From Blattamonas nauphoetae (taxonomy: Eukaryota > Preaxostyla > Oxymonadida), in NCBI GenBank assembly GCA_033064195.1, contig JARBJD010000098.1:62001-126000 (forward strand): DNA of 64,000 bases, in the 5' to 3' direction. Positions 22,700-33,517 of this stretch are shown in pieces. The notes under the pieces are model-generated. The model was given only the letters and a program-made list of their open reading frames with translations. It was not told the origin of the DNA and searched no databases. The position numbers and the translations under genes were made by a program. The first letter of the stretch is position 1, and every line of letters starts with the position of its first letter.

Positions 22700-24540
22700 C
22701 GACCATCATCCTTCGCTCCGCCAACATTTCCAGCTCTGCCACGCCCAACAGTGCTGGCCAATCGAACGTCACCACTAACGCCTCCACGCCTTCTCTCGCG
22801 ATCTTTCTTGCTACTTGTAGAAGCAGCGGATTTGGAGGAAATGCATACACTACCTCTTTCCTCCAATCCACCAGCAGCCCGTTCGTCGCCACTGCTGACC
22901 TCTCCCTTTTCCAACTGGCGAACCGAGGGAGTTGCGCGTTTGCTTCCGACGCGAACGCATCCAACGTCGGAAGGCAACTCATCTGAGAACATATCTTCCT
23001 GAAAACTTCCCTCTTCAGCATGTAGTCGGATCCGTCCTCCATTCGGGACAGACGATCCGCCAACTGGTTGTCTGCACCGGGGAGATGCACCGCCATCACA
23101 CTTCCATCGAATGCTTCGACTTCGGAGAGGATATCGATCAACAGAGGGAGGAGACTCAGAGCGCATGTCTTCCTGTTGATATTGAACACCGTCGTTGAGT
23201 TGTCGCTCCGCAATAGAACGTGGTCCCCTGTCATGATCCTCCCTTCTCTCCTCATTACTGACAATGTCACTCCGACGGCCCTCATCTCCCTCCAATTCGA
23301 CGATCTTAGTCGTTCCTCCCCCTTGAAGCGAGCCTGGAACACGACGTCTTTCCTTCCAGGTCTCTCGAGAACAGCTCCGATTCCCCATTCTGATGCGTCC
23401 GTCGTGACGGTCACCGTCGGGACAAACGGACTGATGCTCGCTGAAGGCGATCCAACCAGACGAGTCTTCCACCATTCCAGCTCGTGCATCTCCTCCTTCC
23501 CCAACAAACCCGTTGTCGCGTACGACCCCTGAACCAGCAACTCCTCCTTCCTGTGAGTGAGATGTCTTGTCCGTATGTGTGCCTGCATTTCCGCCAGCGA
23601 GAATGATTGAAGTGTGCCAATGAGCGAGGCTAGGGACCATACCTTGCATGGTTTCCCTTTCTGTGCCTGTTTGAGTTTGGCGGCTACCTTCTTTGAGCCG
23701 TCGCGACCTTCGCTTCGGGAACTGCCACTGTCATTGACTGACTGTTCCACTCGAAGCCCAAAAACTCGATCCTCTGGGTCGGAGACAATTGTGACTTGGT
23801 CTTGTTGATGGTAAAGCCGTAGTTGTCCAGCTCCACCAACACTCTCTCGACCTTGCCCATCAATCCCTCCTCTGTCTCGTCCAGGACTAAAATGTCGTCC
23901 AGATACGCAACCATCCTCACTGTCGGTCTCAACCGGGAAACGACTACCCGCATCAATTTGGTAAAGAGCATTGGGGCTAACGACAGCCCAAACGGCAGGG
24001 TCGAGTGCTGAAAGAAACTCCGGTCGAAACGAAAGCATAGAAACGGCTGTGATATCGGATGGATCGGGACATGCTGGTAGGCAAGAGTCAGGTCGATCTT
24101 GCTCATCCAGTCGTTGGGCTTGATGAGCTGTGAGACCACTCTCGTCCCTTCCATCTTGAAGTGTTGCGAATGCAGTAACTTGTTGGCCGGTCGGCAATCC
24201 AAGATTCGTCGGAACGTCCCGTCGGACTTCGGCACGAGAAATGAATTGTTCAACAGAATCACATCCTCCTCGCGAACCTGTCTGATCATCCGATCTTTTA
24301 ACTCCTTCTTTATTATCGCCTCGAAGGCGACCCTCTCCTTCTCGTTCTTGAGGATGATTCGCGAGTGTCCCTTGCTGCCTGGACACCCAAGGAATGGAAT
24401 GTGGATCCCCTCTTTCATACTGGGCCATCCTGCTTTGGCCCAGGCGTCCGCCCGCTGTGATAGGAAGCCACCAATCCCGTGGCCTTCCCTGTCGATCTCC
24501 TGTTTCCGAAAGAAACGATTGAGAAGATAGATGAACTGAA
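22700..24540 (-). other. Reverse transcriptase / RNase H part of the DIRS element
   Basis: Motifs seen are LDCRPANK, SKIDLTLAYQHVPI, LPFGLSLAP and AYLDDILVL (polymerase), then VTTDASEWGIGAVL and LLRSDNSTTVFNI with LPGADNQLADRLSR (RNase H of the DIRS/gypsy type). The part is treated as a fossil and only outlined here. Confidence 0.75.
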
Positions 24541-24642
24541 TCTTTGGCTTGTCTGACGTAAGTTGATTGACTGAAGTTTGATGTGATGGTTGTGTGGGAT
24601 GAAGTGCTTGTGTTTGGGTGACGTGTCGTTGATTCAATACCA

Positions 24643-25776
24643 CTACTGCTTTGCTTGGTGAGTCTGTGTGTCTCGAATCGCCGGGAAATACCCCAATTGT
24701 TGTGGGGGCCGCCCTCTCCACGGGCCTGGCCGATTCTGTAGCCCTCTGGTGCTCCACCCTCTGCTTTGATTGTGTCCCTGCCCCCAATTCTGGCCTGAGG
24801 GACGAAAAAACCCAGGCTGCTGGGTCTGTCTCACCGCCGCCGCCGCCGCACGCACTTGTCTCGCCTGATTCATTTCTTGTTGCAGCAGCTCCCTCTGCCT
24901 CCGGGCGTTGTCGTCCTGCCGATCATCACCTTGCGAACCGGGCAGGACGTCGCAAAGGACAACTTTCCGAACTTGCTCAACGCGCTTCACCAACTCGGCA
25001 GCCTTCAGCCCTTGGAGGCACAATGCCTGTGCCGTCGGCATTCCCTGTCGAACGGATTCAAACATTCCAACAGCCAGCTGGACATTGACAAACGCCTCCT
25101 TCTTCAATTGAACCAGCAGAGTGTCCACCTTCCTATTCTTCGCTGTGACAAACTGCTTTAGAACGTCCTCATTCAACTTCAACTCCTCAGCGAACTTGAC
25201 TACCTCGCGAACTGTTGATAAGGCCGGCTGGTCCCAGGTGAAAAGCGGCAGCTCCCGGGACGCCTCCATGAGCATGTGATGGAAAGTCTGAACATCCTCA
25301 TGTACTTGTTGGGCTTCTACCGGCCCCTGTTGAACGATCGGATCAAATCGAACCATCGGCATCTGCGCCTCCGGCCGAAAGATCGGAGGCGTAACACCAA
25401 CCTCCACTTGTAGCTGTGGCGTTTGAATTTGTGGAGTCTGATGGTGTGCGAAAATATCCGGCGTCATCACCTGATGAGGTCGCACAACCTCCTGTGGGAG
25501 TCCCGTGAGGGGGGCCACCCACTCGTCTGAGTTAAGTCCTAATCCAACGTCAATGGCCAACATAATCAATCTGAGGACATGGAACAATGCCGGAGCCGCA
25601 GCCACGAGGTACGCTGGCATCTGAATGCCGATAAATTCACGAGCTCGGGGAAGCTCCGGATTCTGCATCACTGTGATGACCTCGGCGGCGAAATTTCGGT
25701 ACTCACCCAGTTTTCTAAGTAGCACTTCGACGTTCTCGTTCATATGTGTAATGTTTTCCCAAAAGAAAAGGTACAA
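24643..25776 (-). other. Gag-like part of the DIRS element
   Basis: This 377-residue frame is the first in the element's direction. It is Gln/Pro-rich in the centre and has an Arg/Gln/Gly-rich basic tail, consistent with a nucleic-acid-binding structural protein. It overlaps the start of the reverse-transcriptase frame, as is usual in the family. Confidence 0.6.
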
Positions 25777-25951
25777 AAGATAATGTCAAGAGATCTAACC
25801 CGTTAACTTATATTCATGTTTCCGTTCATGTCAATGAGATGTATCTCACTCTTCTGAACGAGGTCCAGAATCGGATCATTGACGAATGATCTAATGAGAC
25901 GAGGTGAAGTGAAAAAGCCAGAACTTGCCAGGTTGTGTGGCAGAGCTCAAG

Positions 25952-26033
25952 GTTGATGAGCACTCGTTTGTCTTGGAGGAGTTCCCCCTGGTCACTCCAA
26001 GTCCAAACGAGGGCTCATCAACACAGTGAATTT
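25952..26033. repeat. Dispersed repeat R, palindromic copy
   Basis: A left arm (25952-25978, GTTGATGAGCACTCGTTTGT...) is followed, after GAGTTCCCCCTGGTCA, by an inverted right arm (about 25994-26025, ...CGAGGGCTCATCAAC). The unit can fold into a hairpin of about 25 pairs. Single arms recur at 21103-21172 and 41196-41285. It lies about 60 bases outside the right end of the DIRS element. Confidence 0.6.
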
Positions 26034-26262
26034 TGAAAGGTAAAGCTATAAAGAAGCAAAAGAGAGAATAGAAAGGAAGAAGCCTTCTTGTCCTTGTTCC
26101 AAAGGTATGTCCTTCTTTGGCCGTGACCCCCTTCGGGGCTGCCACCTCCTGATAGCAAGTTCTGTTACTCCGACATTGGTGGGGAGTTGAGTTGATACTT
26201 CTGGCTGTGATGTGAGAGCCCCATCGCATCTGAAAGTGCATTACATGCCCAAGGTTACAGGA

Positions 26263-26352
26263 TTCTTTCGAAGAAGGAGACGCCCCTCAACTTCACGAAA
26301 GTGAATTGCTTGCCTGAGTTTTATGGGACTCTTTCAAGAAGGAGACGCCCCC
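26263..26352 (+). repeat. Short direct repeat
   Basis: Two copies of a block of about 25 bases ending GAAGGAGACGCCCC occur at about 26263-26287 and 26328-26352, differing by one or two bases. The function is unknown. Confidence 0.5.
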
Positions 26353-29068
26353 ACATCACAATTTCTCAACCCAACTCCCCCTCTTCGACCCGAATTGGTC
26401 CCAGCTCTCGTCCTTCCTCTCTCTTCTCGCTTTCCAAATCGAGTGAGGACATGCCCTGACGAGAGTCTCCTTCTCACACTGCCATGTTGATGGATATTCA
26501 CATCAACATACTCTGACAAATCAAGCGATCGTTATCGCGATATCTGTCCACCCGCCTTCCTGCTCGCATTTTAAATCGGTGTCTGTTCAACTTGGCGAGG
26601 GAGCCATTGGTGACGCCATGTACTTGCTCGTCGAGACCCTGTATCTCCGCTCCTCACTCATCCTTCATACTGACAACTTCTTCGTAAGGAGCGATATGGG
26701 AAGAACGATGGGCTGTATACGATCTGTTCATGACAGTTTGTCCTGTGATATAGTCCCACTCCCATCGCCGACATCTCCATTTCATCAATCCATCTCCCTC
26801 ACATTTCTTGATTGATGATCCCCATCATCGAGACTCTTTTCCAGAGAATGTGTCTGCGCGTGTTTGAGAAGGATGACAAACGTTGTTTGTTGTCAGTCAT
26901 TCATCCATCTACATCTTAGAGTTCCTCCTCGACACAGTATCGATCAATTGTCTCCGTTTCCGTAGTTGTACATTGGCGTGGTATAAACAGCAGAACATTC
27001 TGTCCTTTTTCATCATATCACTCGGAGTTGGCACCTCGGAGAAACGAATAGATCACAATCTCCTGGCTGTCCACATCAAATACGAATGTGAGAGCGATGT
27101 GGGAGGTTCTACAAATCTCATTCGCAGTCCGAATCCTTCTGATGCTAACGAAGGTCTGATTGGATTCTAATGTGTGCCTGAATCGAAGAAGCAGTCCTGA
27201 TTTACTTTTAATCAATTTCACATCCGATCCACACTCTGTCGATATCTTCAATCGAGCTCCTTAACAACTCCACTCCCATCTCTAATCAATAAGACACCTT
27301 GCTTCTTAACAATCCCGTATTCAAAGGGATCTTTGGAGAGTTGCTCATCGCACCATCATCGTGATAAAGAGAAGTCAATCTGGTCGTGTTCAAGTCTTGT
27401 CAGACGTACAGGGATTCCGATACCACCAGCGAGAGGATTTGACAGACAGTATGGCAGGTGTAGTTCAAGAAAACTGATCCGTCAAAGGACCCCTTCCAAC
27501 TACCAAAGAGCGAACTAATATCCACTCCATCTGACGATTCCATTTGTTGTGTTGAATGAAGGTTGAGGTGACTGCGACGGGAGAGCGATCAATGATGTAT
27601 TGCTGTGGTTGTATAACGTACAACCAAATCAGAGACGAAGATGGAAATCTTGTTCCTCTTCACTTCTCCAAATTCAATCTTTCACGAACCCAAAACGGTC
27701 CTGGTGTTGTTGAGGCACAAGCAGATCGGCCTTTTACTTTTGTCACGGTTGCCAATCCAACCTAAAGTTGCCCTTCTCCGAACAGACGCATCGAGTTCGC
27801 TTCTGGATCCTCTTCCTGATCCACAACGGACACTCATTTCCTCCTGAGATGAGTCACTTCCGATTTGGAGACATTCCCATGAATCGAAGAGCAATTCTAA
27901 CTTCCATCTTCACACAGAAGACCTATTCCGATTCTGTCTTCCGTCCAGTCCACACACTGAACAGCACAACGGGCTGTATTCTCACACATCGGGATCGCTT
28001 TCGATTCGCCACGAGCAACTGGTGTTTCTTTTTGTTGATGTTGTGGATGAGGTTAACATGAAGGGAGTATGGATTGATCGATTATTTCAAGACTTGTACC
28101 ATTGATGAGAGTGGTTGAGAGATATGATAGAAGACTTGATTTCGACTTGTCCTGATCTCACGGTTTCTGAACCTTTCACACTTTCTGATCTCCATTCAAT
28201 TCCTCTAGTTCGAGACCGTCCGAGAGAGGCCTCTCCGCTTTTGGCGTGAGGGAGATGGGCACGAATGTGTCTGTCGTATTGTCAATGTCGCTTCCCGCAA
28301 ATGTCGCAGACTCTGTGAGTCGGACTCGCTCATCGTTATCGCGGCCTGGTGCCCTATTCACATTTCTGAAGAATAGCCTCATAAACAGTCTGTTTTCTGC
28401 TTCCAATTCTTTGACAACTTCAGGCTTGATTTCCACATCCACCGTTTCTGGAGCCGTTTCAGAATGTTGTTCCCAAGTTTGAGTGAAAGCTCCTCTGCAC
28501 ATCTTCGCAAAGAATTGTTCGAAGTTCGTTCCCGCTGTTTATTGTTTGTCCAATATTGGCGCGTTCTTCCTGCGAAAAGTGAAATATTCCATGCTTCTTG
28601 TGTCGAGTTGGTTGTAGAATGAGAATGTTTTTCCCACTTGAAATGTCTGTTACACCCGCATCAAGATTCTCCAGTTAATGATCTGTGTGATCAGATACTG
28701 CCCGCTATTCAGTCTTTCGACACGACCGAGGTGGTGCGATTCTTGACTCGTAATCGAGACATCGATGAGAGATGTTCACGATTTGGTTGTATATCAATAT
28801 CTCACAGTGTGTAGGAAGAACATGATTCGATGGACAGAATGATATCAGGACGGTCCTGGATCGTTTGCGATCCAGTCGTTGCCAATCCGCGTAAGGTTAG
28901 CCTTGAGAAAGAATGCATTCCATTCACACAAGTAAACAATTGGTAATTTGAGTGAGTTAGTCACGCGAAGTCACACGTCGTTCCTCCAAATGTCTGGATT
29001 TGGAGGCCACGAGTTGCAGACATCGAATGAGTTGCAATTCAGTCAGTGAGATCAACGGTCCTCCAAGC
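26353..29068. other. Gene-poor stretch left of transposon copy 2
   Basis: No frame here has a domain that I recognise. The most protein-like are a 108-residue minus-strand frame at 28176-28502 (Glu-rich, VVKELEAENRLFMRLFFRN) and a 69-residue plus-strand frame at 27556-27765 with two Cys. Both could be worn pieces of larger genes. Confidence 0.4.
28176..28502 (-). CDS. Hypothetical acidic protein piece
   Basis: This is a 108-residue frame starting MCRGAFTQTWEQHSE, with acidic helices and no membrane segment. Its composition is more protein-like than that of other frames around it, but it has no partner, repeat or recognised family. It may be an exon of a decayed gene. Confidence 0.25.
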   Translation of the reverse strand: MCRGAFTQTWEQHSETAPETVDVEIKPEVVKELEAENRLFMRLFFRNVNRAPGRDNDERVRLTESATFAGSDIDNTTDTFVPISLTPKAERPLSDGLELEELNGDQKV

Positions 29069-29076
29069 ATCATCGT
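29069..29076. repeat. Target-site duplication, left copy (ATCATCGT)
   Basis: The eight bases directly before the CAGGCTTCTGA terminus are repeated exactly at 40011-40018, after the other terminus. An 8-bp duplication is the length made by hAT transposases. Confidence 0.85.
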
Positions 29077-29273
29077 CAGGCTTCTGATTGGTCTGACCAA
29101 AACAGGTAAAGCTGGGTACAAATGATCCCACGAGTCCTTTTTTTGGGTGGGATCATTTCCCCTAAATAGGCGCTTCGAAATCGCTCTCAAACTGTTTCAG
29201 TGTTGTGACTCGCCGATGAACCGAATGCTCATTTCTCTCTTGATTTTACATGTGAACTCTCCAATGAAACTGT

Positions 29274-31288
29274 TTGAATCCATTTTTTTCTTCCTATGAC
29301 GTTTCATTGAGTTTTTTGATATCAATGAATTCAGTTCACTTTTACATCTTCCATCCTCATGAATTTCATTCCATCTCCCTTTCCAACACCTCACTGATAC
29401 TTTACATTGATGATCACATCCATAACGCACACAACAAGTACACTGAGGCGAACGTCAGATCAGATCCAGAAATGTCTATCGCACTAGGACCACACTACCA
29501 AAGATAAGGTCTCATCACTCCAAAAATCACATGAAGTTGAACACCTTCACCGAACTTGTCAACCACTTCTTGATTTCCTTCACACACAAAAGACAATGTT
29601 CGTCGTGAATGAAACCCGATATCAACGCTGAGTGCACATGATTCTATCCAGCGATCCTTGTGATGTTCTGGATCAGATTGAATCAACTCTCTTGTATATA
29701 CTCCCTCTGCATGATACGAAGCCTTGATTTTGTCGCGAAAATACTCATCTACCTACAGGCATCCCAAGAAGCAGTTACGTCATTACATGCACTCAAACTC
29801 CTCAACTGTACTAATGGTGGGCAAATTAAGCAACTTGAGATTAAATTTCCAACAAACGTTCAAACTACTGAGGATCAAGCATCGTCCAACTGTCACAATG
29901 TACAAATCACAATACTGATCAATCGGTTGTTCCATTGGAAGAACGCCTCGAGCCTGTGATGGGAAGAGTCTTGATGATTCGACTCTTCGCAAACACTCCA
30001 TCAAAGCGATCAGACAGTTCAACAAAGTCACTCTCCGACCTCGCACCCACTCTAAAGGCTGGGACCATTGAATACCGTCCAGAAATCCAAACACCTCAAG
30101 TATTTGTTGTTGTGAACGGGAAAAACATAAAAATGGACATCACAAGTCGTCAAAGGGCTGACTCTCTGCCGACCGTCCCACACACAACTGGGGAGCTCCA
30201 AATCCTTCTTGAGTATGAAGTCGCACAAGACTCTCTTGCTGGTTTCCATGACTTCCGCTGGATCTTCCCAGATATCACATCCGTCACCGTCGGGCTCTTT
30301 GACTTCTCCTGCCTCACAAATGCCAACCTGGCGCCGCATGGGAATGCTGCCAACGAGTGGAGCATCTGCACGTCCTGCCCAATCCAAGGTCGCGTTGTTG
30401 TTCAGCCGCTCTCGCTCAAAACCACTGTTTGTTCATCGGAGTTCCTCGGAAGCTGGGAAACACTCTCAACTGCTCTGAACGAAGACCCAATCATTCAAAC
30501 AGTGATAGAAACTGCGTCTGGCAAGAAAGATCCAAAACCAGCGAGTTCCTTCTCACAGCCTTTCTCGTCGTTCTCAACCCCTGACTTCATGAAACCCACA
30601 CAGCCGTCGGTGGCCGACACGAATGATATGATCATCCACATATCCAACCCTCTCCCAGGTGTGGAAGGCCCCACTCTCTGCGTCCCCACCGATCGCTCGA
30701 CAGTGTCTGGTCCTCCAAACCGTCCCTCCTCGTTGCCTTCTTCCCCCACGTCTCCGCCAGTCATTCTCATCGCAAATCCCAACCCCTCATCCTGTCGCAG
30801 ATTTCTGGTCGTGTACCGATCTGGTCTGTCTTCAACCAGATCTTCGCCCATCAGCCAACATCCCTCTCCAAAAAGAACTCAGTCGCTCCAAATTATGTTG
30901 GCTCCTTCGTTGGCACCTGTCAGACATGTCCGTGTGGCATGCTCCCATCATCCAAGCTCGCATGCACTCGACTTTCAGAGGCTCGTATCCATTCATCCTC
31001 CACGACGACTTTATGAATGAGTATGGTGTCCTGAATGTTCGTCTGAAGGAGGCATGGTATCTCCCAATGACTGAGATCACCACACTCTCGTCGGAATTTC
31101 TGATTGAGGGAATTCTGGTCAATTCACTCCTCCTCTGTGGAGCATCGTTCCAAAACAATCTTGCAGAGTTGATGCCCAAGGACAGTGACGGGGTTGCCTA
31201 CTACACAGCTGATGCGATTGGGATTTGCAGAGTCTGCGTGTCAGGAAACTCTCCTCTCCCACCAATGCCAATCCAGCTGACACAGTAA
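29274..31288 (+). CDS. Unrecognised multi-frame gene inside transposon copy 2, first part
   Basis: The main piece, 29935-31020, gives 361 residues with beta-rich sequence (IQTPQVFVVVNGKNIKMD), then a Ser/Pro-rich tail. A second frame, 30659-31288, takes over with HLSDMSVWHAPIIQARMHS and later LKEAWYLPMTEITTLSSE. Upstream, 29660-29880 reads LKLLNCTNGGQIKQLEIKFP and leads into the main piece by a change of frame at about 29920. I cannot name a family. Coding moves between frames with hardly any gap, so small introns or decay are both possible. The same frames are conserved in copy 1, so any damage predates the duplication. Confidence 0.4.
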
Positions 31289-33406
31289 ACCAACTCTCTA
31301 TTCGCCATTCCTTCGCAAAACGTGACAATGGAACAGCTGATCGCCGATACTGCGATCACCGTCAACCACCAACCAGTCCTTGCCCGACAGTTGCTCTTCA
31401 AGTCAACCAAACTGAACACTACCCTGAAGATGAAGTACTTCACTCCCACACGCATTTTAGCTTCTGATGACACACACGGCTTTTAGCATCAGTTGTTGAC
31501 ACTCGCTGTGTGCGCCACGAAGGATGGAGAAGAGTCGGAAGTCTTCCCACATCCACTTTTTGTGAAGATTGTGAATAAGGTGTGGTCCATTGATCCTAAC
31601 TTCCTCTTCTTTGCCGACTTCATCAACCAAGATGATTCCCTCAAAACATACACTCTCTCTGAAGCCAGTACCAACGAAGCGTCTGTCAAAGGTCGTTGAA
31701 CTCGATTTCGGTGTCCAGAAACTGAACGAAGCAGGAAGAGTTGACGAAGAGACAACGAGAATGCGACAAAACGCATCAGCACTGCAACCAGTCCAGCTGG
31801 ATCAGCAGCCGTTACACGAACTGTTCTCAGGCGTCCCTCAGCCCTCCACTCAGTCATCGTCATTATCAGCATTCCCAGGCACAACACCACAAGCCGCACA
31901 CCCCTCGTTCTATCCCGGAACAACTCCAATGGGCACATCTCATAAGTGTCTCTCTGCTCTCTGTCCAACCATCAACCGTGTCCCGCTCAGTTCAGCCACA
32001 CTCTCATCTGAGCACATTCTCAACTCCGCCAGCCCCGACAGGTGAATCAACTCAATCTCTCGTTTCAGGGCATCCATCTGCAGTGACTCCATTGAACTAG
32101 CCTCCAACTTTCGAAGGATCAACTTCTCGTGACCTCCACTCAGACATCATCGCCGGCAGCAGCTACAAACCGGACTCTTACTTCGAGCATACTCGCCCAC
32201 AGCCCCAACTTTCTCTGTTGAAACCTGTCGTCGCCGCTGTTCGCAAACCACAATACAACATTCTGTCACTGAACACTCGTGTGAGTTATGATTCCACTCT
32301 GCGCCCTCAGCAATCACCATACGTCGAGACCAGCCGGAAACAACAGCAGTTCGCTGAGAAACAAACAACACAGAGTCTCATTACACAACTAAAGACATAT
32401 TTGGAACAAATTCAGAGAATTACAGTGAATCGAAAGCTTCTGATTGCACTCACGCTCGACATGAACGATTTTGAGCAATTCTTCAACGATTCTGGATACC
32501 AGAACAACATGGACCAGACAAACAATGGGATCGAGTCAACGCTGACACTCCTCTCGTTCCTGTCCCCAGGCCTCTTCTTCACCAAGGTCAAGCCAAAACA
32601 CAACCGGACAGAATCAGGACAGTCGATCATCCACAAGAACCTGTCATTTTTTCATCAACAAGGTCCAACAACAATATATCAGGAATCTCCCCAAAGATGT
32701 CTGTATAGCTGTATGGTTTGCTTTCTCATCAATTGCTTACACTCTTTTCGTTATGTCATCTTAGGTATGCTTCCCAACAAACATTCTCGTGTTGAGATTC
32801 TCTCCCTCCACAGATATGAAAGACCACTCGCTCGTCAACTTCCACACACAATGAGCATTGTCTGGGCTCCGTGTGTCTTTGTCCTTTTCTGACATTCATA
32901 TCTGCCATATTCATGCAAACAGACGAACACTCACCGCAGGCCAACTCACCCCTCGACAGAAGCCCAACCGTTCACCCACATCACATTCATCTTCCCCGGA
33001 CAGTGTGGAGATGGTTCCAATGGACCAACATTCTCATCACACCGCCCCACTCCCCTTCCACAACCAGGGCGACACCCACAACGAGTATGACGCCATCTAC
33101 AACCCCTCTCCCCTCCTCGGCCAGACCATACTGCTTCGGAAGCAGATGAACAAGCGCTCAGGTCACTCGCTCCTCCCAACCCCACCCCGCCACCCCGTTC
33201 TGGCCTCTGCTGGCCTCTCCTCGCCCTTTCCTGACCAGCCCGACGTTGCCTTCAACGGCGATGTCTGGTTCGACCACAGCGATCGAGCAGAAGAGGCGGT
33301 GTGTCTGTCTCTGTTCGTCTTCATTCTCTCGTCCTTCCTCAGCCTTCCTCACACTGAAACACAAACGTCTCACTTCAATCACGCGATTGAGATGGTAAAG
33401 TTGTAA
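31289..33406 (+). CDS. Unrecognised multi-frame gene inside transposon copy 2, second part
   Basis: After 31288 a better frame reads FAIPSQNVTMEQLIADTAIT up to a stop near 31486. It is followed by VFPHPLFVKIVNKVWSID (31493-31699), a Gln/Ser/Pro-rich piece (31590-32045), a 224-residue piece (32218-32892) and a last piece to 33406 that includes YDAIYNPSPLLGQTILLRK and a hydrophobic helix near 33310-33360. Whether this is one gene or two is open. It lies upstream of the transposase on the same strand and could be cargo. Confidence 0.35.
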
Positions 33407-33517
33407 CGTCGATGTAAAGACGACCTCATTATTGTGTAGATGATTGTTTAGTATTTCTTCAACTCACAAACATTGACAAATTGTTTAGTTTCTGATGGTA
33501 AATGAACTAATTTTGAG

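Larger units (their letters stand above)
21342..25891 (-). mobile_element. DIRS-type tyrosine-recombinase retroelement, nearly whole fossil
   Basis: Minus-strand parts, in order, are a gag-like protein, reverse transcriptase (YLDD box), RNase H, and a tyrosine recombinase in an overlapping frame, with the Arg/His/Tyr pattern of the integrase-like C terminus (KHAGISARIRQG and a later HY). The ends are inverted repeats: about 21357-21418 pairs with 25799-25860. An internal complementary region at about 21602-21677 pairs with both outer ends, the first half with the left end and the second half with the right end, meeting where the two termini would join in a circle. This arrangement is diagnostic of DIRS elements. 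It looks almost whole, with about one break in the reading frames. The high integrity of ends and frames suggests a young insertion. Confidence 0.85.
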
